Shown here: positions 1 through 5,439 of the stretch, piece by piece
How the letters are laid out: the number at the start of each line of letters is the position of its first letter
How positions within the stretch are numbered: the first letter of the stretch is position 1
Source of the DNA: JACMJP01 sp046160675
GTDB lineage: Bacteria; Bacteroidota; Bacteroidia; Chitinophagales; BACL12
Assembly: GCA_046160675.1 (NCBI GenBank)
Contig: JBJXHH010000136.1
Coordinates: 1-5,439, forward strand
Direction: 5' to 3'
Length of the DNA: 5,439 nt
Position numbers and translations under genes: made by a program
Notes under the pieces: model-generated
Told to the model about the DNA's origin: nothing
The model's input: the letters and a program-made list of their open reading frames with translations, nothing else
Database searches by the model: none

Positions 1-20
1 TAATAAAGCCGAAGTTTTAT

Positions 21-43
21 GAAAAACAACAGGAGTTGTTCTG
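21..43 (-). terminator. Candidate intrinsic terminator after the nucleotidyltransferase gene
   Basis: On the minus strand, five bases after the TAA stop of the nucleotidyltransferase gene, AGAACAAC and GTTGTTTT pair around a TCCT loop (arms at 42-35 and 30-23; eight pairs including one G-T). The 3' arm runs into a short T-stretch. The stem is not GC-rich and the T-run partly belongs to the stem, so termination may be weak. A second dyad follows at 20-3, with a TTCG tetraloop closed by C-G and a seven-position stem containing one mismatch. It could help stop transcription or protect the 3' end. Position and shape support the call; strength is inferred. Confidence 0.4.
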
Positions 44-47
44 ATGA

Positions 48-500
48 TTATTTTTCAGGTAGGTTATCTAAATCGCCCAGGTCTTTTTTTCTGCCGGAAG
101 CGGATTTATTCTTCCTGAGATTTTTTAGTGAGAGTGAGTTAACAAGTATCCCATCGATAGGTTCTGTCAGTTTTTCCGCCCAGCAGGTTTCAAAATCAAG
201 ACCTGAAACTGAAGTAATAATGTCAATTCTTACCGGGGGATAACCTAGCTGGATAATCGAATCTTTTTTTATCAAATCCGCTTCATTTATTTGCAACGAG
301 GAAAACCCAAACTCATGTAGTGCCAACAGAGTTTTTTTTGCATTTTGTGATTCAGGGAGTATCCAAACATCCAAATCTCCCGTAAATCTAACATACCCGT
401 GCAGGCTCATTGCATAAGCCCCGACAATCAGGTAATGAACATCATTTTTGTTTAACAATTCTAAGAACTCTTTGAAGTCCTTTGTCAATTTCATCTCCAT
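48..500 (-). CDS. Stand-alone nucleotidyltransferase-fold protein (DUF6036-like)
   Basis: This 150-residue protein has the minimal nucleotidyltransferase fold seen in small Bacteroidota proteins usually annotated 'nucleotidyltransferase' or DUF6036. The core motif is VGAYAMSLHG (residues 26-35) followed by R38-x-T40-G-D42-L-D44-V-W46, where D42 and D44 would be the two metal-binding aspartates. The third acidic residue is probably D93 in R91-I-D93. The first glycine pair typical of the family is GA here rather than GG/GS. The C-terminus has the familiar N-K-x-A-S-G-R-K-K-D-L-x-D-L pattern (131-144). Substrate and role are unknown; relatives include toxin-antitoxin and antibiotic-modifying nucleotidyltransferases, but nothing here singles out either. 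The ATG at 500 is used because an in-frame TAA lies five codons upstream (513-515); ATG at 494 is an alternative with better spacing from an AGG. The start lies 59 bases inside the upstream small gene, so the two are probably translated from one mRNA. The family call is fairly sure; activity is not. Confidence 0.8.
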   Translation of the reverse strand: MEMKLTKDFKEFLELLNKNDVHYLIVGAYAMSLHGYVRFTGDLDVWILPESQNAKKTLLALHEFGFSSLQINEADLIKKDSIIQLGYPPVRIDIITSVSGLDFETCWAEKLTEPIDGILVNSLSLKNLRKNKSASGRKKDLGDLDNLPEK

Positions 501-618
501 AAACCTGGTATCTTATAAACTCAAGTGCAGCAATCCGTTCCTGGGGGGTCTTTGTCAGCCAATATTCATGATCCTTCGGTTCCTTTCCCAGTTGATATTT
601 TCTAACTACTTTTTCCAT
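442..618 (-). CDS. Small basic protein paired with the nucleotidyltransferase
   Basis: An ATG-TGA frame of 58 codons begins MEKVVRKYQLGKEPKDHEYW and ends RVLRIVKQK. An AAGGA-like ribosome site lies just before the ATG, and an in-frame TAG four codons upstream (628-630) fixes the start. It is basic and soluble, with no signal peptide or membrane segment; a central stretch (T24-P-Q-E-R-I-A-A-L-E-F-I-R) looks helical. From memory, similar 55-110-residue proteins with 'EP-x-D-x-x-YW' and a 'R-x-Q-R-V-x-R-I-I-K-Q-K'-like tail sit directly before DUF6036-type nucleotidyltransferases in many Bacteroidota; some carry the uninformative label 'toxin secretion, membrane fusion protein'. That recollection was not checked by search. 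The last 59 bases overlap the nucleotidyltransferase gene in another frame, which argues for co-translation and perhaps a complex. No function is known to me. It is not a HEPN protein, so this is not a standard MNT/HEPN pair. Confidence 0.75.
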   Translation of the reverse strand: MEKVVRKYQLGKEPKDHEYWLTKTPQERIAALEFIRYQVYGDEIDKGLQRVLRIVKQK

Positions 619-629
619 TTTCCTTTTCT

Positions 630-649
630 AAAGATACTCAAATATCTTT
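630..649 (-). promoter_or_regulatory. A/T-rich dyad with a near-match -7 box before the small gene
   Basis: In the 61-base gap between the IcmF stop and the small gene, AAAGATA and TATCTTT form a perfect 7-base inverted repeat around a 6-base centre, ending 11 bases before the ATG. The minus-strand octamer GATATTTG (646-639) inside it matches seven of eight positions of the Bacteroidota -7 box TAnnTTTG; no convincing -33 TTG is seen at the right distance. The site could be an operator over a promoter, a weak hairpin ahead of the ribosome site, or chance in A/T-rich DNA. No T-run follows on the minus strand, so it is not a normal terminator for IcmF. Confidence 0.25.
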
Positions 650-679
650 TGATATAAGAATAAAATTGAACGATTCGGT

Positions 680-3600
680 TTACATATTCCTCCTGTACTG
701 TCCGCCTACTTCAAACAAAGCATGCGTTATATCTCCGAGAGAACAATGTTTGCAGGCGTCCATCAGTACTTCAAAAATATTTTTGTTTTCAATGGCTGCA
801 AGTTGCACACTGCGTAGCTGATCATGTATGATGTCTTTATTCTTTTCATGCAGGTTCTTCAAAGTTGTAATTTGATTTTCTTTTTCTTCTTCTGTCGCAC
901 GGATCACTTCCTTCGGTAAAATTGTTGGCGAGCCTTTGCTGTTGAGGAAAGTATTTACACCAATGATCGGATACTTACCTGTATGTTTTAGTGTTTCATA
1001 ATATAAACTCTCCTCCTGTATTTGCCCCCGCTGGTACATTGTTTCCATAGCTCCCAGTACGCCCCCTCTTTCTGTGATCTTGTCGAATTCGGCCAGCACA
1101 GCTTCTTCAACAAGGTCAGTGAGTTCTTCAATAATAAAGGAACCCTGGATGGGGTTTTCATTTTTCGCTAATCCAAGTTCTTTGTTGATGATGAGTTGAA
1201 TCGCCATCGCCCTGCGCACACTTTCTTCCGTTGGGGTAGTGATGGCTTCATCATATGCATTTGTGTGTAGGCTGTTGCAGTTGTCATAAATAGCATACAG
1301 AGCCTGCAGCGTTGTGCGGATATCATTAAAATCAATTTCCTGCGCATGCAAACTTCTGCCGCTTGTTTGAATATGATATTTCAGTTTTTGTGTGCGCTCA
1401 TCAGCATTGTATTTTAGCTTCATTGCTTTCGCCCAGATGCGCCTCGCTACTCTGCCTATTACTGCATACTCCGGGTCAATGCCATTGCTGAAAAAGAAAG
1501 ATAAGTTTGGCCCGAAATCATTGATATTCATGCCCCGGCTCAGATAATATTCTACATAAGTGAAGCCGTTTGCAAGCGTAAATGCAAGCTGGGTGATGGG
1601 GTTTGCGCCGGCTTCGGCAATGTGATAACCGGAGATGGAAACGGAATAAAAGTTACGGACTTTGTTTTCAATAAAATAAGATTGTACATCGCCCATCAGC
1701 CGCAAAGCAAATTCAGTAGAGAAGATACAAGTATTTTGTGCCTGGTCTTCTTTTAAAATATCCGCCTGCACAGTTCCTCTTACAAGGCTCAATGTTTTTG
1801 CTTTTATTTTTTCATACACATCTTTTGGCAATACCTCATCACCGGTTATACCCAACAACATCAAACCAAGCCCGTTATTTCCTTCCGGAATCTCACCATG
1901 ATATTTCGGGCGCATAGTTTCTTTGCCCTTGTAAATTGCTTTTATTTTTTCTTCAACTTCTTTTTCCAGGTTATTTTCTTTAATGTAAACCTCACACTGC
2001 TGATCAATTGCAGCATTCATGAAAAACCCAAGCAGCATCGGCGCAGGCCCGTTAATGGTCATGCTCACAGAAGTTTTCGGGTCAGATAAATTAAAACCGC
2101 TGTACAGTTTTTTTGCATCATCAAGGCAGCAAATACTTACGCCGCTGTTCCCGATCTTTCCATAGATATCAGGGCGATAACCCGGGTCGTTGCCGTAGAG
2201 TGTAACACTGTCAAATGCAGTTGACAATCTCTTGGCAGGCATACTTTTGCTTACATAATGGAACCTGCGGTTCGTTCTTTCAGGTCCGCCTTCGCCTGCA
2301 AACATCCTCGTCGGGTCTTCTTCTTCCCGCTTAAAAGGATAAATGCCTGCAGTGAAAGGAAATTCGCCCGGCACATTTTCCTGTAACTGCCATTTTAATA
2401 TATCTCCCCATGCTTCATACTTCGGCAAACTAATCTTTGAGATCTGCAGATGGCTTAAGCTTTCAGTATGTGTTTTTATTTTGAGTTCCTTGTCTCTTAC
2501 TTTAAAAATGTAATGTTCGTTTTTATAGCTGGTTGTCTTTTGCTTCCAGTTTTGAATAAGATCAAGGTTTTCCCCGTCAATTTTCTTTTCTAATTTTTTG
2601 TATTCTGTTTCAAGTTTATTTTTTATCTCAGTATCAGCAACCAGTTCTTTTGTTTTACTGATGGCAAATAAGTTTTGCGCAATTTCTTTTTGTTCTTCCG
2701 CATATGTATCATAACTGCGGTTATTCTCTGCTATTTCTGAAAGATATCTTGTTCTGTGTGGCGGAATGATGAATATTTTTTTACTCATCTCATCGGTGAT
2801 ATGAAAATCAGAATGCAGGTCAACTTTTGTTTTTTCTTTGATGGTATCCATGAGGTGGCGATACAACTGGTTCGTTCCCGGGTCATTGAACTGCGAGGCG
2901 ATGGTTGCAAACACAGGCATGGTTTCAACATCTTTATCAAACAATTTATGGTTGCGTTGAAATTGTTTTCTCACATCCCGCAGGGCATCTTGAGCGCCCC
3001 GCTTATCAAACTTGTTGATGGCGATGATATCTGCAAAGTCAAGCATATCAATCTTCTCCAGTTGGCTTGCAGCACCGAACTCAGGCGTCATTACATATAA
3101 ACTCACATCACTGTGTTCTGTGATTTCAGTATCACTTTGCCCGATGCCGGATGTTTCAAGAATTATAAGATCAAACTGTGCGGCCTTTAAAATTTTTACT
3201 GCTTCATCAGCATGTTTACTCAGTGCAAGATTTGCCTGCCGGGTGGCCATGCTGCGCATGTATACCCGCGGGTTATTAATGGCATTCATGCGAATTCTAT
3301 CGCCCAATAGTGCGCCGCCGGTTTTTCTTTTTGAAGGGTCAACGGATAGAACAGCTATCGTCTTATCCTTAAAGTCAACTAAAAACCTGCGCACTAATTC
3401 ATCCACTAATGAAGATTTTCCAGCCCCGCCTGTTCCTGTAATTCCTAAAACAGGTGTTACAGAATTTTTCATCATCACCTGTATTTGCGCTAAAACGTTT
3501 GCGCCAAGTGTTTCATTATTTTCAACAACGGAGATCAACCTTGCAATGGCATTCCAATCTTTTGATTCAAGTTTTTTTATCTCCCCGTTCAAGTTGATAC

Positions 3601-4042
3601 CTGTTGGGAAATCTGATTGTTCAACAAGGTCATTGATCATTCCCTGTAAACCCATCGCCCTGCCATCATCGGGCGAATAGATCCTTGTGATGCCGTAGTT
3701 CTGCAATTCTTCAATCTCTGTTGGTAGAATAGTGCCTCCTCCTCCTCCGAAAATTTTTATGTGTGAAGCATTTTTTTCTTTCAGCAGATCAAACATGTAT
3801 TTGAAATATTCAACATGCCCGCCCTGGTAGCTGGTCATAGCTATCGCCTGTACATCTTCCTGGATGGCGCAGTTTACTACTTCTTCAACGCTGCGATCAT
3901 GCCCCAGGTGTATCACTTCTACGCCAGTAGCCTGGATGATCCTGCGCATCACATTGATGGCTGCATCATGCCCGTCGAATAAACTGGCTGCTGTAACAAT
4001 ACGAACTTTATTTTTCGGGTGATAGGGTTGAGCTTCTTTCAT
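680..4042 (-). CDS. icmF: Fused isobutyryl-CoA mutase with built-in GTPase chaperone (IcmF)
   Basis: This 1120-residue adenosylcobalamin-dependent mutase interconverts isobutyryl-CoA and n-butyryl-CoA in the cytosol; characterised IcmFs also act slowly on isovaleryl- or pivalyl-CoA. The domain order is that of IcmF. The B12-binding domain spans about 10-140, with D23-G-H25-D-A-A (H25 is the expected cobalt ligand), T70-S71-Y and the glycine run 99-103. A MeaI-type G3E GTPase covers about 190-415, with P-loop G203-TGGAG-K209-S210, E296-TSGIGQ and N343-KFD. A Lys/Glu-rich linker (about 416-545) leads to the mutase barrel (about 546-1110), with R579-M-F581-AGEGGPERTN, Q759-x-DILKE and SGY-H807-IAEAGANP. 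Where methylmalonyl-CoA mutase has Tyr and Arg for the substrate carboxylate, F581 and Q769 stand here, the isobutyryl-type pair. Length and both ends fit a full-length protein, with no frameshift. The ATG at 4042 follows a good promoter; GAGG lies very close to it. No partner acyl-CoA dehydrogenase or regulator is in the window. Homology-based annotation often mislabels this family as methylmalonyl-CoA mutase. Confidence 0.95.
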   Translation of the reverse strand: MKEAQPYHPKNKVRIVTAASLFDGHDAAINVMRRIIQATGVEVIHLGHDRSVEEVVNCAIQEDVQAIAMTSYQGGHVEYFKYMFDLLKEKNASHIKIFGGGGGTILPTEIEELQNYGITRIYSPDDGRAMGLQGMINDLVEQSDFPTGINLNGEIKKLESKDWNAIARLISVVENNETLGANVLAQIQVMMKNSVTPVLGITGTGGAGKSSLVDELVRRFLVDFKDKTIAVLSVDPSKRKTGGALLGDRIRMNAINNPRVYMRSMATRQANLALSKHADEAVKILKAAQFDLIILETSGIGQSDTEITEHSDVSLYVMTPEFGAASQLEKIDMLDFADIIAINKFDKRGAQDALRDVRKQFQRNHKLFDKDVETMPVFATIASQFNDPGTNQLYRHLMDTIKEKTKVDLHSDFHITDEMSKKIFIIPPHRTRYLSEIAENNRSYDTYAEEQKEIAQNLFAISKTKELVADTEIKNKLETEYKKLEKKIDGENLDLIQNWKQKTTSYKNEHYIFKVRDKELKIKTHTESLSHLQISKISLPKYEAWGDILKWQLQENVPGEFPFTAGIYPFKREEEDPTRMFAGEGGPERTNRRFHYVSKSMPAKRLSTAFDSVTLYGNDPGYRPDIYGKIGNSGVSICCLDDAKKLYSGFNLSDPKTSVSMTINGPAPMLLGFFMNAAIDQQCEVYIKENNLEKEVEEKIKAIYKGKETMRPKYHGEIPEGNNGLGLMLLGITGDEVLPKDVYEKIKAKTLSLVRGTVQADILKEDQAQNTCIFSTEFALRLMGDVQSYFIENKVRNFYSVSISGYHIAEAGANPITQLAFTLANGFTYVEYYLSRGMNINDFGPNLSFFFSNGIDPEYAVIGRVARRIWAKAMKLKYNADERTQKLKYHIQTSGRSLHAQEIDFNDIRTTLQALYAIYDNCNSLHTNAYDEAITTPTEESVRRAMAIQLIINKELGLAKNENPIQGSFIIEELTDLVEEAVLAEFDKITERGGVLGAMETMYQRGQIQEESLYYETLKHTGKYPIIGVNTFLNSKGSPTILPKEVIRATEEEKENQITTLKNLHEKNKDIIHDQLRSVQLAAIENKNIFEVLMDACKHCSLGDITHALFEVGGQYRRNM

Positions 4043-4067
4043 ACCTCACTTCTGTTTGTAAGATATA

Positions 4068-4097
4068 CAAAGTTACGAATGAAAAGGAAGATGGCAA
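4068..4097 (-). promoter_or_regulatory. Bacteroidota-type promoter for icmF
   Basis: On the minus strand TTG (4097-4095) is followed by 19 bases and then TAACTTTG (4075-4068), a perfect match to the TAnnTTTG -7 box with a correctly spaced -33 TTG as described for Bacteroides and Flavobacterium. Transcription would start near 4063, giving a leader of about 20 bases before the icmF ATG at 4042. This suggests icmF has its own promoter rather than relying on read-through from the secreted-protein gene, whose TAG stop is only 81 bases upstream of the icmF start. The start position is inferred from consensus only. Confidence 0.6.
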
Positions 4098-4123
4098 GAA
4101 CAGTCTAAAAGCCTTGCAGAAAG

Positions 4124-5386
4124 CTAATTGCTTACGAATTTATAAACGAGGACAGAGTTGCCGGCAGTGTCTTTCGCATCTAAAATATAAAAACCCGGAG
4201 GGATGTTCTGCAGATCAAATGCAAAAGAAGTACTTTCGTTAACAACCGGATAACTCGCCAGTTTGCTTCCTGAGATATTGTTCAATTCAAAATGAGAAAC
4301 AGAGTTTTTCAATAGCACGGAAGTAAGAATAAGCTGATCTGAAGTTTGCTGCACAAAATAATTCTGGGTTTTTGTTCCCTGCACACTTATGATATTTGAA
4401 TATTTAAAACTTTCGTCAGTATCTACCTGCTTTAAACGATAGTATCTTGTACCGCTGAAAAAATAATCATCCCTAAACTCATAAAATCTTTGTTGTAATG
4501 AATTTCCTGCTGCGACAACATGACCGATACTGATGAATTGTTCTCCGTCAAATGAACGTTCCAGCACAAAATGATCGCTGTTTATTTCCGTTTGAGTAAC
4601 CCATTGTACCTCGTACCCTTCGGCAATTGCTTGTGCAGTAAATACAACAAGTTCAACCGGCAAAACGGAAGCGGAAAGTGTGATGTCATCAACGGCAAAA
4701 GAGGGATCGTTGCCGTTGTTGTCACTATCATTTTTCCAAGTGAATTTGATCTTGAAATTTGAAATGTCGTCTGCGCAGGAGGGGAGGCTGTAACTGTAGG
4801 AGGTCCATCTTCCCTGGCAGCCGAATAACCCGCAACTACCGGAAGTACAACCCGTTGCTGCTCCACCGCTTGTACAACAGTTTGTTGTGAGGTTTGTAAC
4901 AAATGTCCATGATGATCCGCCATTGCAACTATAACTCCAACTGGCGACATCTTGAGTGCCTTCGCCATAACCTATGTAATTAAATGAAAGTGTGATGCCG
5001 CCGTATCCTGCTGTGCTGATGTCAGGAGATATGGCTTCCTTCTCTGTTTTTGAAGTGGAAGATGCAAGATAGGCAGCTCCGCAATCTCCTCCTGAGCAAA
5101 AGCCGATAGATACACTGCCTACATGCAGGCTGGCATCAGTAGGGCAGGTGGATCCGCAAGTTCCTGCGGCATTGCCGCATTCTTCCTTACTTGCAAACCA
5201 GGAGTTAGCATTGCTTCCCTGTGAGCCGATGGCTATTTCGTCCCAGGGACCATTACCTGAGTCAAGCGCATCAACGCTGGTGTTTTTCGGGCCGGAACCG
5301 AAGGCTTCCGTCCAAAAAACCTGCGCCTGCAAAAAAGAATTGCAGCTAAGCAGAAAAGCGAGAACAGAAAATATTTTCTTGGTCAA
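4124..5386 (-). CDS. Secreted cysteine-rich jelly-roll protein with T9SS sorting domain
   Basis: This 420-residue protein is predicted to be exported and then carried across the outer membrane by the type IX system. The signal peptide is MTKKIFSVLAFLLSCNSFLQ-A, with cleavage probable after A21 before Q22. Residues about 22-240 resemble Bacteroidota jelly-roll (MAM/concanavalin-like) domains: W25-T-E-A-F, A104-A-Y-L-A-S-S, L133-S-F-N-Y, G156-G-S-S-W, W194-T-S-Y and the closing D227-P-S-F-A-V-D-D-I-T-L. All twelve cysteines of the mature protein fall between 70 and 204, five of them in 170-190. Residues about 242-335 are the module starting L242-P-V-E-L and including Y315-Y-R-L-K-Q-V-D, common just before T9SS tails. 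The last 80 residues fit a type A sorting domain (I371-S-G-S, L392-Q-N-I-P-P-G-F-Y-I-L, final K416-F) but lack the usual P-N-P. No catalytic motif is seen, so an adhesion, matrix or surface-structure role is only a guess. The start is TTG: an ATG-started frame is absent in the visible upstream sequence, and MTKKIF is a natural signal-peptide start. Confidence 0.8.
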   Translation of the reverse strand: MTKKIFSVLAFLLSCNSFLQAQVFWTEAFGSGPKNTSVDALDSGNGPWDEIAIGSQGSNANSWFASKEECGNAAGTCGSTCPTDASLHVGSVSIGFCSGGDCGAAYLASSTSKTEKEAISPDISTAGYGGITLSFNYIGYGEGTQDVASWSYSCNGGSSWTFVTNLTTNCCTSGGAATGCTSGSCGLFGCQGRWTSYSYSLPSCADDISNFKIKFTWKNDSDNNGNDPSFAVDDITLSASVLPVELVVFTAQAIAEGYEVQWVTQTEINSDHFVLERSFDGEQFISIGHVVAAGNSLQQRFYEFRDDYFFSGTRYYRLKQVDTDESFKYSNIISVQGTKTQNYFVQQTSDQLILTSVLLKNSVSHFELNNISGSKLASYPVVNESTSFAFDLQNIPPGFYILDAKDTAGNSVLVYKFVSN

Positions 5387-5421
5387 AGGATTGCCTGAAT
5401 GTTCAAGAATAAATTTACCAT
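5383..5421 (-). other. Possible 12-codon leader ORF overlapping the TTG start
   Basis: An ATG at 5421 opens a 12-codon frame (MVNLFLNIQAIL) whose TGA stop (5385-5383) overlaps the TTG start (5386-5384) of the secreted-protein gene as TTGA. Such overlap is a typical arrangement for translational coupling and could let a terminating ribosome restart at the weak TTG, which has no clear ribosome site of its own. It may also be chance: the frame is very short, and Bacteroidota often lack Shine-Dalgarno sites. Confidence 0.2.
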
Positions 5422-5429
5422 GTAAGAAA

Positions 5430-5437
5430 CAAATATG
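5430..5437 (-). promoter_or_regulatory. Near-match -7 box upstream of the secreted-protein gene
   Basis: The minus-strand octamer CATATTTG matches seven of eight positions of TAnnTTTG and lies 43 bases before the TTG start, a sensible distance for a promoter. The -33 region falls outside the window, so the call cannot be completed. Confidence 0.2.
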
Positions 5438-5439
5438 AA

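Noticed and set aside
48..618. Standard MNT/HEPN type VII toxin-antitoxin pair
   Set aside because: The partner of the nucleotidyltransferase is only 58 residues and has no R-x4-6-H HEPN motif, so the known system cannot be claimed.
3012..3680. 222-codon open frame on the plus strand opposite icmF
   Set aside because: It lies wholly antisense to the GTPase and B12 domains of a strongly conserved gene, and its translation has no recognisable motif. It is best explained as a shadow of the icmF codon pattern.
4085..4120. GCAAG...CTTGC dyad as a terminator after the secreted-protein gene
   Set aside because: The stem is only five to six pairs with a loop of 12 or more bases and no T-run directly after it; it also overlaps the better supported icmF -33 element.
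4582..4968. 128-codon minus-strand frame inside the secreted-protein gene
   Set aside because: It overlaps the jelly-roll region in another frame, has low-complexity composition and no recognisable domain; the 420-residue frame has a signal peptide and known modules.
5324..5386. Lipoprotein signal (L-L-S-C15) in the secreted protein
   Set aside because: The -2 position is a poor lipobox residue, and the following S-F-L-Q-A-Q is a typical signal peptidase I site in Bacteroidota, which fits the C-terminal sorting domain better.
1..5439. CRISPR arrays, tRNA or rRNA genes, insertion sequences, long repeats
   Set aside because: No regularly spaced repeats, cloverleaf-like sequence, transposase frame or terminal inverted repeats were seen; nearly all bases are in protein genes.

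Overview
The window looks like part of a Bacteroidota chromosome, probably from the Chitinophagaceae or relatives. The reasons are the moderate-to-low GC content, a secreted protein with the 'LPVEL-x-x-F' module and a type IX secretion (T9SS) C-terminal domain, and a TTG-N19-TAnnTTTG promoter of the kind used by the sigma factor of this phylum. All supported genes lie on the minus strand, so transcription runs from high to low coordinates. No stretch over 300 bases lacks a gene.

Layout in transcription order. (1) 5386-4124: a secreted, cysteine-rich jelly-roll-type protein of 420 residues with an N-terminal signal peptide and a divergent T9SS sorting domain. It starts at TTG, which overlaps the stop of a possible 12-codon leader ORF. 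(2) 4123-4043: a short gap holding a good Bacteroidota promoter. (3) 4042-680: a complete 1120-residue fused B12-dependent acyl-CoA mutase, IcmF (B12 domain, MeaI-type GTPase and mutase barrel in one chain). The Phe/Gln active-site pair points to isobutyryl-CoA/butyryl-CoA rather than methylmalonyl-CoA chemistry. (4) 679-619: a 61-base gap with a small A/T-rich dyad and a near-match -7 box. (5) 618-442: a 58-residue small basic protein. (6) 500-48: a 150-residue stand-alone nucleotidyltransferase-fold protein whose start lies 59 bases inside the small gene. (7) 43-21: a hairpin with a T-run that probably ends the unit.

How the genes relate. IcmF is metabolic (branched-chain/short-chain acyl-CoA isomerisation), and nothing in the sequence links it functionally to the secreted protein upstream. 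The small protein and the nucleotidyltransferase overlap heavily and form a clear two-gene cassette. This is the least understood part of the window and the best candidate for an undescribed system, although no activity can be inferred for it beyond the nucleotidyltransferase fold.
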